From: Nonomuraea antri
Lineage (GTDB): Bacteria; Actinomycetota; Actinomycetes; Streptosporangiales; Streptosporangiaceae
DNA length: 64,000 nucleotides
Reading direction: 5' to 3'
Assembly (NCBI RefSeq): GCF_013283785.1
Contig: NZ_JABCPZ010000033.1
Location: forward strand, 1-64,000
Shown here one piece after another: positions 51,609 through 64,000 of the stretch. The notes below the pieces were generated by a model. It saw only the letters and a program-made list of their open reading frames with translations. It was not told the origin of the DNA and made no database searches. Numbering within the stretch: the first letter of the stretch is position 1; each line of letters opens with the position of its first letter. A program made the translations under genes and the position numbers.

Positions 51609-52718
51609 CTACTTGGCCCGCAGCACGTCGCCGAGCTTGACCCTGGCCCCGGTCCTGAGCACGGCCCGCTGGTAGATCTTCGCGCCGATCGACAGCACCC
51701 CGGCCACGGCCAGCAGCATCAGCGCGGCCGACGCGCCGACCTGCCACAGCGGCACCTCGGTCGCTGCCATGCGCACCGGCATGATCATCGACGAGAACGG
51801 CGGCACGTACGACATGACCACGGCCAGCACGCTGGTCGGCTCGGACGCGGCGTAGAAGGCCACGAAGTACGTCACCATCATGAGCATGGTCAGCGGCGAC
51901 ATCACGTTGCCGACCTCCTCCTGGCGCGAGACCAGCGAGGCGAGCGCGGCGGCCAGCGTGGCGAAGAACGCGTAGCCGAGCACGAACCAGATCAGCACGC
52001 CGACGACCACGCCCGTCATGCCGGGCGGGAAGTCCGCGGCCAGCCCGGAGGCGAACGCGGCGCCGAGCCCGGCCGCCAGGATCGCCAGGAGGTTGACCAT
52101 GCCGAGCGCGCCCAGGCCGACGATCTTGCCGCCGAGCAGTTGCCAGGGCTTGATGGAGGCCAGCAGGATCTCCACGATCCGGCTGCCCTTCTCCTCGACC
52201 ACGCCCATGCCGACCATCGTCATCTGCTGGATGAGCAGTATGAACAGCACGATCACCAGCGCGACCGCGATGCCGGTGCGCGCGGCCTGGTAACGCGTGT
52301 CGGCGCCGACCGACTCCATCTGCAGCGGCGGGACGTTCACCCCGGCCGCGCCGAGCTTCATCTCCCTGTTCGTGCTCTGGATGAGCACGGCGAGCTCGGA
52401 GTCGACCTCACCGTCGCTGATCACCTTGGCGCCGCCGACGATGACGGCGTCCACGTCACCGGCGAGCACGGCCTCCTTGGCCGCGGCCTCGTCGGGGAAC
52501 GTGCGCCACTCGACCTTGGCCTCCGGCGCGGCGGCCTGGATCGGCAGCTGCTGGCTGTTGACGGTGCCGAGCCGGTACTCGTCCGGCTTGTTGAAGATCT
52601 TGGGCGCGAACGACGCGGCGGCCACCAGCACGATGGTGATGAGCAGGCCGATGGCGAACGCCCGGGTACGGATGTGCGTGGTGAACTCACGCCTGGCGAC
52701 CAGCATCAGCCCGTTCAC
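51609..52718 (-). CDS. ABC-2 type transporter permease (NatB-like)
   Basis: A 369-residue membrane protein of the Na+ or drug exporter family. One helix near the start (AFAIGLLITIVLVAAASF) is followed by an external domain of about 150 residues and then five or six helices, the standard NatB/YhaP layout. VVEEKGSRIVEILLASIKP near residue 195 is the family motif. The GTG start overlaps the stop of the ATPase gene by four bases, so both are made together. The transported molecule is unknown. Confidence 0.91.
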   Translation of the reverse strand: MNGLMLVARREFTTHIRTRAFAIGLLITIVLVAAASFAPKIFNKPDEYRLGTVNSQQLPIQAAAPEAKVEWRTFPDEAAAKEAVLAGDVDAVIVGGAKVISDGEVDSELAVLIQSTNREMKLGAAGVNVPPLQMESVGADTRYQAARTGIAVALVIVLFILLIQQMTMVGMGVVEEKGSRIVEILLASIKPWQLLGGKIVGLGALGMVNLLAILAAGLGAAFASGLAADFPPGMTGVVVGVLIWFVLGYAFFATLAAALASLVSRQEEVGNVMSPLTMLMMVTYFVAFYAASEPTSVLAVVMSYVPPFSSMIMPVRMAATEVPLWQVGASAALMLLAVAGVLSIGAKIYQRAVLRTGARVKLGDVLRAK

Positions 52719-53611
52719 GCCACGGCCTCCTTGAAGATCTCGGTGAGTGACGGCTGCTCGGTGCCGAAGTGCTCGACGTGTCCCGCCTTCATGGCGCGGC
52801 GCAGGATCTCCTGGTCGTCGCCGCCGACGACGCGCAGCACGTGCCTGTCCCCCTGGACGGTGACGGTGCCGTCGAGCCCGTCGGCCCAGCCCACAGCGGC
52901 GTCCCGGACGACCACGCGCAGCGTGTTGCCCTCGGCCGCGCGCAGGTCGGCGACCGTGCCGGTGGCGACCATGCGGCCTGCGGAGACGATGCCGACCGAG
53001 TCGCACAGCCGCTCGACCAGGTCGAGCTGGTGGCTGGAGAAGATCACCGGCACGCCGCCCCTGCAGCGTTCCTGCAGCGCGGTGGCCAGCGCGTCCACGG
53101 CGATGGGGTCGAGGCCGGAGAACGGCTCGTCCAGCACCAGCACCTCGGGGTCGTGCACCAGGGCCACGGCGAGCTGCACCCGCTGCTGGTTGCCCAGCGA
53201 CAACGCCTGCACCGCGTCGTTCCTGCGCTCGGTCAGCCCGAGCCGCTCCAGCAGCTCGTCGGTGGCCTTCTTGGCGGCGGCCGGGCCGAGCCCGTGCAGC
53301 CGGCCGAAGTACTCGATCTGCTCCGCCGCGCGCATCTTCTGGTACAGCCCGCGCTCTTCCGGCATGTAGCCGAAGCGCCGGCGGGCGACGTGGTCGAGCG
53401 GCTTGCCCTGCCAGCTCACCGTGCCGGAGTCGGCCTGCAGCACGCCCATGACGATGCGCATCGTGGTCGTCTTCCCGGCCCCGTTGGCGCCGACGAACCC
53501 GAACATCTCGCCCGGCCGTACGGCGAAGCCGATCCCGTCCAGCGCGACTTTGCCGCCCGGGGCGTCCGGGCCGCCCGCGAAGCGCTTGCGCAGTTCGCCG
53601 ATCTCGAGCAT
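52715..53611 (-). CDS. ABC transporter ATP-binding protein (NatA-like)
   Basis: A 298-residue ATPase. Walker A is GFVGANGAGKTTT near residue 38, the signature is LSLGNQQRVQLA near residue 137 (a variant of LSGGQ), Walker B is VLVLDEPFSGLDP near residue 155 and the switch histidine is in FSSHQLD. The C-terminal part (about 215-298) is the DUF4162-type extension of drug exporters. AAGGAGA precedes the ATG at 53611. Partner of the following permease; together with the kinase it makes an exporter unit. Confidence 0.95.
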   Translation of the reverse strand: MLEIGELRKRFAGGPDAPGGKVALDGIGFAVRPGEMFGFVGANGAGKTTTMRIVMGVLQADSGTVSWQGKPLDHVARRRFGYMPEERGLYQKMRAAEQIEYFGRLHGLGPAAAKKATDELLERLGLTERRNDAVQALSLGNQQRVQLAVALVHDPEVLVLDEPFSGLDPIAVDALATALQERCRGGVPVIFSSHQLDLVERLCDSVGIVSAGRMVATGTVADLRAAEGNTLRVVVRDAAVGWADGLDGTVTVQGDRHVLRVVGGDDQEILRRAMKAGHVEHFGTEQPSLTEIFKEAVA

Positions 53612-53711
53612 CAGGTCATCTCCTTCGTCATGCCCCATAGTGGCGCGAATGACGTTCTGCCTGGTAGTCGGATAAATCACCCGACCCATGTGGACCCTGC
53701 GTCCGATCCGG

Positions 53712-53725
53712 ATGACATTTGTCAT
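53712..53725. promoter_or_regulatory. palindrome between exporter and cobalamin gene
   Basis: ATGACA-TT-TGTCAT has perfect six-base arms and stands 31 bp before the adenosyltransferase start and about 100 bp before the exporter start. It is a plausible operator for either gene. No B12 riboswitch is visible here. Confidence 0.5.
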
Positions 53726-53756
53726 GTGCCGCACCCGGCGTGCGATCCTTGGCTTC

Positions 53757-54347
53757 ATGACGCGTGCAGACAAGGACAAACCGGTCGTCCTCTCCCGGAT
53801 CTACACCCGCGGCGGCGACGACGGCACCACCGCGCTGGTGGACATGAGCCGGGTGCCCAAGACCGACCTGCGCCTGGCCGCCTACGCCGACGTCGAGGAG
53901 GCCAACGCGCACCTGGGCCTGGCCCTGGCGCACGGCACGCTCTCCGCCGACCTGGCCGCACTCCTGGTACGGGTCCAGAACGAGCTGTTCGACCTGGGCG
54001 CGGACCTGGCCACCCCGGTCGTGGAGAACCCGGAGTTCCCGCCGCTGCGGGTCGAGCAGAGCTACATCGACCGGCTGGAAGAGCAGTGCGACAGGCTCAA
54101 CGCCGATCTCAAGCCGCTACGCAGCTTCATCCTGCCCGGCGGCGACCCGGCCACGGCCGAGCTGCACCTGGCCAGGGTCACGGCCAGGAGGGCGGAACGC
54201 ACCACGTGGGCGGCGCTCGAAGTGAACGACGACATGAACCCGCTCACCGCGCGCTATCTGAACCGGCTCTCCGACCTGCTGTTCATCGCCTGCCGGGTGG
54301 CCCACGACGGGAACGAGATCCTGTGGAAGCCAGGCGGCACCAGGTAG
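53757..54347 (+). CDS. PduO-type corrinoid adenosyltransferase
   Basis: A 196-residue enzyme that transfers the adenosyl group of ATP to cob(I)alamin to make adenosylcobalamin. The N-terminal IYTRGGDDGTTALV binds ATP, DVEEANAHLGLAL near residue 45 and FILPGGDPATAELHLARV near residue 120 are family marks, with the RRAER segment following. The ATG at 53757 starts MTRADKD. The product is the cofactor of methylmalonyl-CoA mutase, which fits the presence of mce in this window. The same gene stands near the ATP synthase genes in mycobacteria. Confidence 0.93.
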   Translation: MTRADKDKPVVLSRIYTRGGDDGTTALVDMSRVPKTDLRLAAYADVEEANAHLGLALAHGTLSADLAALLVRVQNELFDLGADLATPVVENPEFPPLRVEQSYIDRLEEQCDRLNADLKPLRSFILPGGDPATAELHLARVTARRAERTTWAALEVNDDMNPLTARYLNRLSDLLFIACRVAHDGNEILWKPGGTR

Positions 54348-54354
54348 CGGCGGC

Positions 54355-54735
54355 TCAGGCGACGTCGAGATACGCGCTCGGCGGGGCCGACTCCAGCCAG
54401 GCCAGGAACCCGGTCAGCGCGTCGGCGCTCATCGCCAGTGAGATGTCACGCGTGCTGCCGCTGCAGTCGACCGCGTAGAGGCCGCCGTCGATCTCACGGC
54501 GGGAAGAAACGATCAAGCCGCGCCTCGCGATCGCGTGGCGCGGCTTGAGACGGATGCCCATCAGGGGAATCCAGTGGAGCTCACCGTCGGCGTACCTGGC
54601 TACCCCGCTCTGCCATCCGTGGTCGCCCATCCGGAGGCGGCAGGGTACGCTCCCGCGCGAACGGGCCAGCGTGACCCCGCGCAGAACCACCAGGGCGGCA
54701 AGCAGCAACACGAAAACCGATACCGTTGCCACCAT
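54355..54735 (-). CDS. DUF2550 membrane-anchored protein
   Basis: A 126-residue protein with one N-terminal membrane helix (about residues 4-22) and a soluble DUF2550 domain (VPCRLRMGDHGWQSGVARY, then a basic stretch IRLKPRHAIARRGLIV). It lies 25 bp after atpC and on the same strand, as in mycobacteria, where the equivalent gene follows atpC. Function is unknown; it is probably co-transcribed with the ATP synthase operon. Confidence 0.85.
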   Translation of the reverse strand: MVATVSVFVLLLAALVVLRGVTLARSRGSVPCRLRMGDHGWQSGVARYADGELHWIPLMGIRLKPRHAIARRGLIVSSRREIDGGLYAVDCSGSTRDISLAMSADALTGFLAWLESAPPSAYLDVA

Positions 54736-54760
54736 GCCGCCCCCTAGGCTCGTTGAATAG

Positions 54761-55162
54761 TTATACCTCTTCGCCGGCCGCGCGCAGCCGGGCCCGAGCA
54801 CGCTTGGCCTCGACCGCCGCGTCGGCGTCTTCCTGGTTGGCATCGATCGACGCCTGGGCCCGGTCGAGAGCGTCGCGAGCCGCCGCGACGTCGACCTCCG
54901 ACCCGAGTTCCGCGGCCTCGGCCAGCACAGAGACCTCGTCGTCCGCGACGGAGATGAACCCACCGTGCACCGCGGCGACCAGCTCAGGCTCGCCGTCCCG
55001 CTTCACCCGCAGCACGCCGCCCTCGACGAGGACGCCGAGCACAGGTGCGTGTTGCGGCATAATACCGATCTCGCCGTCCACGGTCTTGGCAATCACCATG
55101 TCGGCTTCGCCCGACCAGATCTCACGCTCGGGTGAGACAACCCCTACGCGTAGCTTCGCCAC
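54761..55162 (-). CDS. atpC: ATP synthase F1 subunit epsilon
   Basis: A 133-residue subunit of the F1 central stalk that can inhibit ATP hydrolysis. It begins LRVGVVSPEREIWSGEADMV and has GEIGIMPQHAPVLGVL near residue 32, the beta-sandwich hallmark, followed by a C-terminal helical pair (ALDRAQASIDANQEDADAAV). Last subunit gene of the atp operon. Confidence 0.97.
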   Translation of the reverse strand: MAKLRVGVVSPEREIWSGEADMVIAKTVDGEIGIMPQHAPVLGVLVEGGVLRVKRDGEPELVAAVHGGFISVADDEVSVLAEAAELGSEVDVAAARDALDRAQASIDANQEDADAAVEAKRARARLRAAGEEV

Positions 55163-55228
55163 TTGTGTAGGTTCCTTTCCGATCAGGTAGTGGCACGGCG
55201 CGCGGCCGTACCACTACCGTGAGGCGAT

Positions 55229-57581
<2,353 letters not shown>

Positions 57582-57584
57582 CGG

Positions 57585-59234
<1,650 letters not shown>

Positions 59235-59257
59235 CTCTACTCTGTCTCCCTATTCGC

Positions 59258-60067
59258 CTAGCCGGCCAACCGGCGGCGGACTTCTTCGATTCGTCCCACA
59301 ATGGTGGTGTCGATGATCTCGTCGCCGATGCGGACCGAGAACCCACCGAGCACCCGCTTGTCCACCTCGACGTTCAGGTGCACGTCGCGACCGTAAGAGG
59401 CGCGCAGCCAGTCGCTGAGTCGCTGCTTCTGCGCGTCGGTCAGCTCGACCGCGCTGCGCACGACCGCCACGAGGCGCTGGCGCTGCTGGGCCACGAGCCG
59501 CCCGAACTCCTCCAGACCTGCGTCCAGGCTACGTCCTCGCGGGTGCACGACCAGCTGCGTGATGAGGCGCAGGCTGGTCGGGGCGACCCGGTCGCCGAGC
59601 AGGTCGCGCAGCAGCTGCTGCTTGCCCGCCGCGGGCGCGCCCGCGTCGGCGAGCGCGCGACGCAGGTCGGAGTTCGCCGACACGATTCGTCCGAAGCGGA
59701 AGAGCTCGTCCTCCACGTCGTCGAGCCTGGACTGGCTCTCGGCCTCCGCCGCAGCGGCGACGACACCGAGCCGTTCGAGCACGTCGGCCAGGTCGCCGAT
59801 GCGCGACCACCGGGCCGAGACCGCGGCCTCGACGGTGGCCAGCGTGGCCTCGGTGACCTTGCCTTCGAGCAGCACGCGCATGGTCTGCGCCTTCTGCTCG
59901 GGGGACCTGGCCGGGTCGGAGACCGCCCGGCGCAGGCCGTGCTCGCGGTCGAGCAGATCCGCGACGGCGAACAGCTCGTCGGAGAGCGTGCCGAGGTCCG
60001 CGCTACCGGCGGCCGCGTTAAAGCGCTCCTCGACCTCTGCCAGCGAGGTCCTGCTCAAACCGCGCAT
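59258..60067 (-). CDS. atpH: ATP synthase subunit delta
   Basis: A 269-residue stator subunit, longer than the 177-residue E. coli protein, as in other actinobacteria. The C-terminal part (VDKRVLGGFSVRIGDEIIDT) is the most conserved. It is separate from the b subunit; mycobacteria carry a fused b-delta, Streptomyces the separate form as here. Its ATG overlaps the stop of atpF by one base. Confidence 0.96.
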   Translation of the reverse strand: MRGLSRTSLAEVEERFNAAAGSADLGTLSDELFAVADLLDREHGLRRAVSDPARSPEQKAQTMRVLLEGKVTEATLATVEAAVSARWSRIGDLADVLERLGVVAAAAEAESQSRLDDVEDELFRFGRIVSANSDLRRALADAGAPAAGKQQLLRDLLGDRVAPTSLRLITQLVVHPRGRSLDAGLEEFGRLVAQQRQRLVAVVRSAVELTDAQKQRLSDWLRASYGRDVHLNVEVDKRVLGGFSVRIGDEIIDTTIVGRIEEVRRRLAG

Positions 60068-60618
60068 CAGCGCACCGCCTGCGCGTTGCTGTTCTCCAGC
60101 TCATCGAGGAACCGGTCGACGATGCGGCTCTGCCTGGCCTCGTCCTCGAGGGACTCGCCGACGATGCGGCCGGCCAGGTCGGTCGACAGGCGACCGATCT
60201 CCGTACGGAGCTGAGCGAACGCCGCCTGGCGGTCCGCCTCGATCTGGGCGTGCGCGGCCTCGACGAGACGACGGGCCTCGGCCTGCGCCTCCTCGCGGAG
60301 CTCCGCCTTGATCTGAGCGGCCTGCTCGCGAGCCTCCTCGCGCAGCCTGGCCGCGTCGCGCCTGGCCTCTTCCAGCCGGTCGCGGTACTGCTCCTGCAGC
60401 TTCTGCGCTTCGGCCTGGGCCTCCTCGGCCCTCTTGATGCCGCCCTCGATGGCGTCGGTGCGATCGGCCAGCGTCTTCTGGATACGCGGGACGAGCATCT
60501 TGCCGACGACGAGGAAGACGACGAGGAACGAGAAGATGCCGACGATGAGCTCATAGTCGTGCGGGATGAGGGGGTTGGCGCCCCCCTCCTGCGCGAGGAG
60601 CGTAGCTGCCATGATCAT
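60067..60618 (-). CDS. atpF: ATP synthase Fo subunit b
   Basis: A 183-residue stator protein: one membrane helix near residues 25-47 (ELIVGIFSFLVVFLVVGKML) and a long charged helix (EEAQAEAQKLQEQYRDRLEE and onward) that reaches to F1. Two ATG codons (60618 and 60612) lie next to one another; the first is used. Confidence 0.96.
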   Translation of the reverse strand: MIMAATLLAQEGGANPLIPHDYELIVGIFSFLVVFLVVGKMLVPRIQKTLADRTDAIEGGIKRAEEAQAEAQKLQEQYRDRLEEARRDAARLREEAREQAAQIKAELREEAQAEARRLVEAAHAQIEADRQAAFAQLRTEIGRLSTDLAGRIVGESLEDEARQSRIVDRFLDELENSNAQAVR

Positions 60619-60651
60619 GGGTGCAGCCTTTCGTCAGGGATTCTTCTGGCT

Positions 60652-60894
<243 letters not shown>

Positions 60895-60952
60895 TTACTG
60901 GACGGCCGGTGAGCGGATTTTCACCGGTCATGGATATTCCGGTATGTGGTTC

Positions 60953-61750
60953 TCAGTGATCCGAGTGCAGCGCGCCACCGATGTACATGGAGGCCAGCAT
61001 CGCGAAGAGGAACGCCTGCAGGAACTGGATGAACAACTCGAACGCGGTGAAGATGATGGTCATGACCACGCCGATCACGCCCACCCCGACACCCAGGGGC
61101 GTCAGCTTCTCGAACAGGAACCAGAAGCCCACCATGCTGAAGAACGCCAACAGCATGTGACCGGCGAACATGTTCGCGAAGAGTCGGACGGCGTGCGTGA
61201 ACGGCGCGATGATCAGGTTCGACAGGAACTCGATCGGCGCCAGCAGGAAGTAGATGAACTTCGGCAGCCCGGGGGGGAACATCATGTTCTTGAAGTAGCC
61301 CCAGCCGCCCTGGTGCTTCACGCCCAGGTAGATCTTCAGGACGTAGATGATGACCGCGAGCACCGCCGGGAAGGCGATGTGCGAGGCGACGGGGAACTGG
61401 GCGAGCGGAATGACGCCCATGATGTTCCAGACCAGCACGAGGAAGAACAGGCTGACGAGCAGGCCCATCCACCTGTCGGCGTCCTTGCCCAGGAACGGGC
61501 GGGCCACCTGGTCGCGGACGAACATGTAGCCGTACTCCATGACGTTCTGCACGCCCCGCGGCACGACCTTGGGATTGGCGAAGGCGGCCCAGCACAGGCC
61601 GACCACGAGGATCACGCTGAGCGCGGCGAGCAGCACCGGCTTGGTGAACCAGGCGACCCCGGGAATGATGGGCGGCAGCTCGAACAGCTCGGCAGGCGTG
61701 GGCGCCCTGAACTCATCGCCCGGAGGAGCTAGGACCGTCAGCGCAGTCAC
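60953..61750 (-). CDS. atpB: ATP synthase Fo subunit a
   Basis: A 265-residue membrane subunit forming the proton channel. The essential arginine is in THAVRLFANMFAGHMLL near residue 190, and five or six helices are visible. It precedes atpE in the standard order. Confidence 0.97.
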   Translation of the reverse strand: MTALTVLAPPGDEFRAPTPAELFELPPIIPGVAWFTKPVLLAALSVILVVGLCWAAFANPKVVPRGVQNVMEYGYMFVRDQVARPFLGKDADRWMGLLVSLFFLVLVWNIMGVIPLAQFPVASHIAFPAVLAVIIYVLKIYLGVKHQGGWGYFKNMMFPPGLPKFIYFLLAPIEFLSNLIIAPFTHAVRLFANMFAGHMLLAFFSMVGFWFLFEKLTPLGVGVGVIGVVMTIIFTAFELFIQFLQAFLFAMLASMYIGGALHSDH

Positions 61751-61817
61751 GCGGCGTTCCCTTCAACGTCGTAGTGGATCACAAGGATTTCCTCAGCGAA
61801 GTGATCGCTGCGTGGGG

Positions 61818-62033
61818 CTAGCGACCGAACTTCCGGTAGGCCAGGTAGCCGGCGAGAACCAGCCCCAGCACGATGCCTATGGGGAAGAACGCGGACATGT
61901 CGAGCCACCGGTCCAGCAACCACCCGATGCCGCCGTAGACCGCCATCCCGGCGAGCAGATAGCTGGGGATCGACCACATGGCGTCGGCGAAGTCGCGACC
62001 GTCTTGTTCCGGTCGGCGTTCCTGTTCGCTCAT
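61818..62033 (-). CDS. AtpZ/AtpI-like small membrane protein
   Basis: A 71-residue protein with a charged N terminus and two membrane helices (about residues 22-40 and 48-66), including GGIGWLLDRWLD and the end YLAYRKFGR. This is the AtpZ pattern found at the head of atp operons, where it helps ring assembly or magnesium uptake. It is the second gene of the operon. Confidence 0.82.
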   Translation of the reverse strand: MSEQERRPEQDGRDFADAMWSIPSYLLAGMAVYGGIGWLLDRWLDMSAFFPIGIVLGLVLAGYLAYRKFGR

Positions 62034-62096
62034 CGCGGCCCCGACGATAGCAGGCGAGTAGAGGACTAGTCATATCGGACCCCGCCCTTTTACCAG

Positions 62097-62519
62097 TCAT
62101 GAGTCACCCTGTCCGGGGACCTTGGCGTCGGGGTCGACGTACAACATTTTGGTTTTGACGAAGGCGCGAACCTCGAAGGCCGTCCAGACGATGGTGCATA
62201 CCACGACCGACCAGGCGAACGCCCGCGGATTCCACAGCGTGGTGTCGCCGAAGGTGGCGAGCACGATCATGATGACGACGACCTTGACGAGATAGCTCAC
62301 CATCGCGGCGATCGCCATCATCTGCGGGGAGACTCGCGACGCATAGGAGACCGCTACCACGCTGATGCTGAAGAAAACACCGACGAGCAGGGTGCCGATC
62401 GTCGCGCCGATCGCTCCCTTGCCGCCCGCGAGCACGAACGCCACGACCACGGCGACCAGCCCGACCGAGAAGGTCGGAATCGCGGCGCTTTTGAGTACGC
62501 GCACGTCGTTGGCCTGCAT
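62097..62519 (-). CDS. atpI: ATP synthase protein I-like membrane protein
   Basis: A 140-residue protein with four membrane helices and a cytoplasmic C terminus. KVVVIMIVLATFG near residue 80 and the basic AFVKTKMLYV near residue 118 match actinobacterial AtpI homologues. It is the first gene of the atp operon, downstream of the Rex-like site. AtpI aids c-ring assembly; that role is inferred here. Confidence 0.82.
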   Translation of the reverse strand: MQANDVRVLKSAAIPTFSVGLVAVVVAFVLAGGKGAIGATIGTLLVGVFFSISVVAVSYASRVSPQMMAIAAMVSYLVKVVVIMIVLATFGDTTLWNPRAFAWSVVVCTIVWTAFEVRAFVKTKMLYVDPDAKVPGQGDS

Positions 62520-62590
62520 CGGTGCTCCATCAGTGAGTTATCAAGCGAGCGTTTGCTACCTCCAGAGCCGGTGCATCTGAAGGTCCCTGC

Positions 62591-62608
62591 TCGTGAAAGA
62601 TATCACAA
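62591..62608 (-). promoter_or_regulatory. Rex-like operator (ROP) upstream of the atp operon
   Basis: Read on the minus strand, TTGTGATATCTTTCACGA matches the Rex consensus TTGTGA-N6-TCACAA at eleven of twelve defined positions; only the last half-site has C-G for A-A at one position. It is 72 bp before the first atp gene. Rex senses the NADH/NAD+ ratio and represses respiratory genes in Streptomyces, so it could link ATP synthase expression to redox state. Confidence 0.68.
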
Positions 62609-62650
62609 GCTCACGGATGACCGCTTTTACCTGCCGTTTCTAGTTAGCGA

Positions 62651-63940
62651 TCATGATCTGCCCGGAAAGACCGGAATGACCGGATTGCCCTCTGCTGTCG
62701 CACGTTCCTGCGACGAGGGGCCGTCCGTGGGCGGCATCCGCCGCCGGATCTCGGTCTCGGGTGTGATGGGCGGCATAGGCCCGGTGGGCGGGCCGTCGTC
62801 GTCGGGCTGCTTGCTGCGCGGCGCCGCGTGCGCGCCGCCCTTGCCCCGCCAGCGCGGCGCCGCCATCAGCACGAGCACGGCCAGCGCGAGGACGATGACC
62901 AGCGGGAACATCAGCACGGGCACGCCGACCGTGGACATCGCCACGATGCCGAAGGCGAACAGGAACGCCCACGCGTACATGATCAGCACAGAACGCCGGT
63001 GCGAGTGGCCGATGTCGAGCAGCCGGTGGTGCAGGTGACCGCGGTCGGGCGCGAACGGCGACATGCCGTAGGAGGTGCGCCGCACGACCGCGGTGATCAG
63101 GTCGACCAGCGGCAGCACCAGCACCGCCGCGGGGACCATCAGCGGCAGCAGCACCGGCACCTTGTTCATGTCCTCGATCACGGCCGGGTCGAGCGGGGTG
63201 ACCGTGACGATCGAGGAGGCCAGCACGAGACCGATGAGCATCGCCCCGGTGTCGCCCATGAAGATCTTGGCCGGATGGAAGTTGTGCGGCAGGAACCCCA
63301 GGCAGGTGCCGATGAGAATGGCCGCGATGGCCGCCGTGGTGGTGATGCGGTCGCCGCTGATGCTCTGCGAAAGGAAGATCGAATAGGCCCAGGTGGCCAT
63401 GCCGGCGATGCAGACGATGCCCGCGGCCAGGCCGTCGAGCCCGTCGACGAAGTTGACCGCGTTGATCGTGACGACCACGACCATGATCGTGATGATCGTG
63501 CTGAGCGTGTAGTCGAGGCTGGTGGAGCCGCCCCAGTCTTTCGGCAGCGGGATGTAGACCAGTCTCAGGTCGAAGGCCACCAGCACCCCGGCCGCCGCGA
63601 TCTGCCCCGCGAGCTTGATGAAGGCGTCCATGCCCCACCAGTCGTCGAGGAAGCCGGTGAGCGTGATGAGGCCGCCGGCCACGATCAGCGCCACCACCGG
63701 ATGGCCGTCGGCCTCGCTCAGCGCCACCCCGGTGTTGGCCAGCTCGCCGGCCACCAGCAGCCCCGCGACCAGACCGCCGTACATCGCCAGCCCGCCCAGT
63801 CTGGGCGTGGGAGTGGTGTGCACGTCGCGATCGCGGACCTCGGGCATGGCGCCGATACGGATGGCGAAGCGGCGCACCAGCGGGACCAGCAGGTATGTCA
63901 CCGCCGCTGCTATGAGCGCCATGAACAGGTATTCGCGCAC
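62651..63940 (-). CDS. WecA/TagO-like undecaprenyl-phosphate GlcNAc-1-phosphate transferase
   Basis: A 429-residue MraY-family membrane enzyme with about eleven helices. Conserved cytoplasmic motifs are LTGFLDDWWGMDAF near residue 97, NAVNFVDGLDGLAAG near residue 160, IFMGDTGAML near residue 227 and DRGHLHHRLLDIG near residue 290 (the HHR loop). It transfers a sugar phosphate to the lipid carrier to start wall polymer or arabinogalactan-like linkage synthesis. In M. tuberculosis the equivalent gene also precedes the atp operon. The C-terminal about 65 residues are a Pro-rich cytoplasmic tail. GTG start. Confidence 0.93.
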   Translation of the reverse strand: MREYLFMALIAAAVTYLLVPLVRRFAIRIGAMPEVRDRDVHTTPTPRLGGLAMYGGLVAGLLVAGELANTGVALSEADGHPVVALIVAGGLITLTGFLDDWWGMDAFIKLAGQIAAAGVLVAFDLRLVYIPLPKDWGGSTSLDYTLSTIITIMVVVVTINAVNFVDGLDGLAAGIVCIAGMATWAYSIFLSQSISGDRITTTAAIAAILIGTCLGFLPHNFHPAKIFMGDTGAMLIGLVLASSIVTVTPLDPAVIEDMNKVPVLLPLMVPAAVLVLPLVDLITAVVRRTSYGMSPFAPDRGHLHHRLLDIGHSHRRSVLIMYAWAFLFAFGIVAMSTVGVPVLMFPLVIVLALAVLVLMAAPRWRGKGGAHAAPRSKQPDDDGPPTGPMPPITPETEIRRRMPPTDGPSSQERATAEGNPVIPVFPGRS

Positions 63941-64000
63941 GGACCTAGTTTCCCGGATGCTCCGGCCAGCTGTGACCGGAAAACGACACAGACCAGCTTA

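Noticed and set aside
50655..53369. 904-residue plus-strand frame
   Set aside because: Antisense to the kinase and ABC genes, which carry all expected motifs.

Overview
The window is GC-rich chromosomal DNA with codon use strongly biased to G or C in the third position, many GTG starts, TetR, MarR and IclR regulators, a FilP/Scy-type coiled-coil protein and NucS. This points to a filamentous actinomycete. A Streptosporangiales-type genome (for example Nonomuraea-like) is my inference from gene content and not a proven assignment. The order wecA-like, atp operon, DUF2550, corrinoid adenosyltransferase, nucS, mce, thiolase and thioredoxin-TPR matches, with gaps, the conserved core block known from mycobacteria and Streptomyces, so most of the window is vertically inherited core chromosome.

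Layout: 0.2-9 kb holds small transporters, a secreted metalloprotease, a GH5 glycosidase, two TetR/DHA2 efflux pairs, YqgE and an LPYTG surface protein. 10.5-14.5 kb is a glycerol catabolism locus (gylR, glpK, glpD) with the same 17-bp palindrome upstream of gylR and of glpK. 15-21 kb holds malic enzyme, a thioredoxin-like TPR protein, MarR and membrane proteins. 21.4-31.6 kb is an island bounded by two nearly identical direct repeats of about 200 bp. 31.6-32.4 kb is a TPP riboswitch and tenA. 33-36 kb is thiolase, methylmalonyl-CoA epimerase and the cytoskeletal protein. 36-54 kb is mixed metabolism and regulation, including a two-component system, NucS, 3-hydroxyacyl-CoA dehydrogenase, an aldehyde dehydrogenase with TetR, a NatAB-like ABC exporter with its own histidine kinase, and PduO. 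54-62.5 kb is the complete F1Fo ATP synthase operon, preceded by a wecA-like gene.

The most unusual region is the island. It carries a 2490-residue secreted RHS/YD-repeat protein whose last 360 or so residues follow a typical core boundary, are unfamiliar to me, and are encoded by much more AT-rich DNA. A small multi-pass membrane protein starts 55 bp downstream and fits the position of an immunity protein. The same island holds a decayed membrane-permease pseudogene. Both ends of the island carry the tenA leader: the left copy stops inside the TPP aptamer, so only the right copy has a complete riboswitch and gene.

Regulatory sites worth noting are the paired gyl operators, a Rex-like box in front of the ATP synthase operon, a palindrome between a TetR gene and its DHA2 pump, and a palindrome in front of the aldehyde dehydrogenase gene. 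I saw no tRNA, rRNA, CRISPR array or recognisable transposase.
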